Assembly (NCBI GenBank): GCA_017379955.1
Contig: JAFNVE010000020.1
Location: 1-7,125 of the forward strand
Direction of reading: 5' to 3'
DNA: 7,125 bases
Source: Tidjanibacter sp.
GTDB taxonomy: Bacteria; Bacteroidota; Bacteroidia; Bacteroidales; Rikenellaceae
This document shows, in pieces, positions 6,164 through 7,125 of this stretch (positions are counted from its first letter, which is position 1; each line of letters opens with the position of its first letter). Position numbers and translations under genes: made by a program. The notes under the pieces were generated by a model. That model was not told the origin of the DNA. It did no database searches and saw nothing but the letters and a program-made list of their open reading frames with translations.

Positions 6164-7125
6164 AGTGTATCTTCAATTACCTCGTCAAGTATATCGCTCA
6201 GATCAAGCCCCGCCGCACGCAACTGCTTGGGGATAATACTGCCACTGCTCATACCTGGAACGGTGTTAATCTCAATCATATAGGGAGTGCCCTCGGGAGT
6301 GATGATGAAGTCCACACGAGCCAGACCACGACAACGGCAAGCACGATAGATAGCACGAGTGAAATAGTGGAGTTTCTCTACAATCTCATCCGAGAGATCG
6401 GCAGGAGTAATCTCCGCTGCCATACCGGGAGTATACTTAGCCTCGTAGTCGAAGTATGCGTTTTTAGACACCACTTCGGTTACGGGCAGAAGATACTCTT
6501 TCTTCTTGGTAATCAGCACACCACAGGCAACCTCACGGCCCGATATCATCTCCTCAATAAGCACCTCGCTACTCTCCGAGAAAGCCTTTTCGATAGCCTC
6601 AGGGAGTTCCGATACATCTGTTACGCGGGTTACACCACAACTGCTACCACTTGCATTGGGCTTAACAAAGATAGGCAAACCCAACTTGCCAATAATCTCT
6701 TCTGCCGACCACTCATCGCCACGTGAAAGCAATACTTCACGCGCCAGGGCAACACCTGTGCGTGCAGCAGCAAGTTTGCAGGTAGTCTTATCAAAAGTGA
6801 TTACAGACGATGCCATATCGCCTGTCGAGAAGGGAACACCCTGCATCTGGAGGTAGGCTTGCAGTTTACCATCCTCACCAGGAGTGCCGTGAATCATAAT
6901 GAAGGCATAGTCGAAGGTGATGCGCTCGCCGGCAACGGTAAGCGAAAAATCGTTCTGGTCAACCAACCACTCTGCACCATTATTGTCCTTATAAGTCCAC
7001 GTACCACAGTGAACGTCAATCATATAGAGATTATATCTCTCCTTCTTGAAAGAGTTGATGGTTTGTGCTGCACTACCGAGTGCAATCTCTCTCTCCGAGG
7101 AGTCACCACCAGCAAGAAAGGCTAT
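6160..7125 (-). CDS. ddl: D-alanine--D-alanine ligase, 5' end just beyond the right edge
   Basis: The frame reads 321 residues from the right edge to TGA at 6160-6162. The enzyme joins two D-alanines using ATP in the cytoplasm, giving the terminal dipeptide of peptidoglycan precursors. An ATG at 7021-7023 is internal, because the 34 codons upstream encode the conserved N-terminus IAFLAGGDSSEREIALGS. That segment contains the Glu (window residue 11) equivalent to E15 of E. coli DdlB. Further hallmarks in window numbering are HGTPGEDG (79-86), KPN and GSSCGV of the ATP-grasp glycine-rich loop (155-165), EAKY at 228-231 holding the omega-loop Lys-Tyr pair, RVDF (270-273), EIN with metal ligands Glu285 and Asn287, and the PGMSSGS serine at 296. 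Tyr231 fits a D-Ala-D-Ala rather than a D-Ala-D-Lac enzyme. Only a few N-terminal residues appear to be missing. The gene heads the visible operon. Confidence 0.95.
   Translation of the reverse strand: MAFLAGGDSSEREIALGSAAQTINSFKKERYNLYMIDVHCGTWTYKDNNGAEWLVDQNDFSLTVAGERITFDYAFIMIHGTPGEDGKLQAYLQMQGVPFSTGDMASSVITFDKTTCKLAAARTGVALAREVLLSRGDEWSAEEIIGKLGLPIFVKPNASGSSCGVTRVTDVSELPEAIEKAFSESSEVLIEEMISGREVACGVLITKKKEYLLPVTEVVSKNAYFDYEAKYTPGMAAEITPADLSDEIVEKLHYFTRAIYRACRCRGLARVDFIITPEGTPYMIEINTVPGMSSGSIIPKQLRAAGLDLSDILDEVIEDTL

Noticed and set aside
6367..6856. Two plus-strand open frames (6367-6726 and 6506-6856) opposite ddl
   Set aside because: Both lie antisense to conserved ATP-grasp motifs of ddl and encode nothing recognisable.

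Overview
The window looks like a chromosomal stretch from a member of the Bacteroidota, most likely order Bacteroidales. Three things support this. Promoter-like sites match the Bacteroidota -7 consensus TAnnTTTG, starts lack strong Shine-Dalgarno sites, and the proteins have a Bacteroidales flavour (Na/Pi-PhoU symporter, DUF3109 protein, M23 peptidase with a C-terminal LysM, secreted C69 peptidase). A Rikenellaceae/Alistipes-like genome is possible, but that is only an impression. I see no mobile element, CRISPR array, tRNA or rRNA.

Left part (1-1420). A secreted C69-family dipeptidase on the minus strand runs off the left edge. It is divergent from a plus-strand YggS/PLPHP pyridoxal-phosphate homeostasis gene. 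The roughly 90-bp gap between them carries two back-to-back -7 boxes. The yggS gene converges on the next minus-strand gene, and a perfect 14-bp-stem hairpin sits between the two stop codons as a bidirectional terminator.

Middle part (1421-4109, minus strand). Two sodium-coupled ion transporters are 4 bp apart: a CaCA-type Na+/Ca2+ exchanger, followed in the direction of transcription by a Na+/phosphate cotransporter with a PhoU-like tail. They are probably co-transcribed and suggest linked handling of calcium and phosphate.

Right part (4187-7125, minus strand). Four genes are joined by short overlaps. In order of transcription they are D-alanine--D-alanine ligase (ddl, missing only its first few codons at the right edge), a cysteine-rich DUF3109 protein (ATGA overlap), a secreted M23/LysM murein endopeptidase (11-nt overlap), and a small secreted protein of unknown function (TAATG overlap). 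Ddl makes the D-Ala-D-Ala end of the peptidoglycan precursor, and the M23 enzyme cuts or remodels peptidoglycan outside the cytoplasm. The run therefore reads as a cell-wall operon with two poorly characterised members.

Most of the window is ordinary housekeeping content. The least explained element is the 127-aa secreted protein at 4187-4570. Two annotation traps were corrected. The ddl gene continues to the right edge rather than starting at the ATG at 7023, and the M23 gene starts at 5589 rather than 5664.
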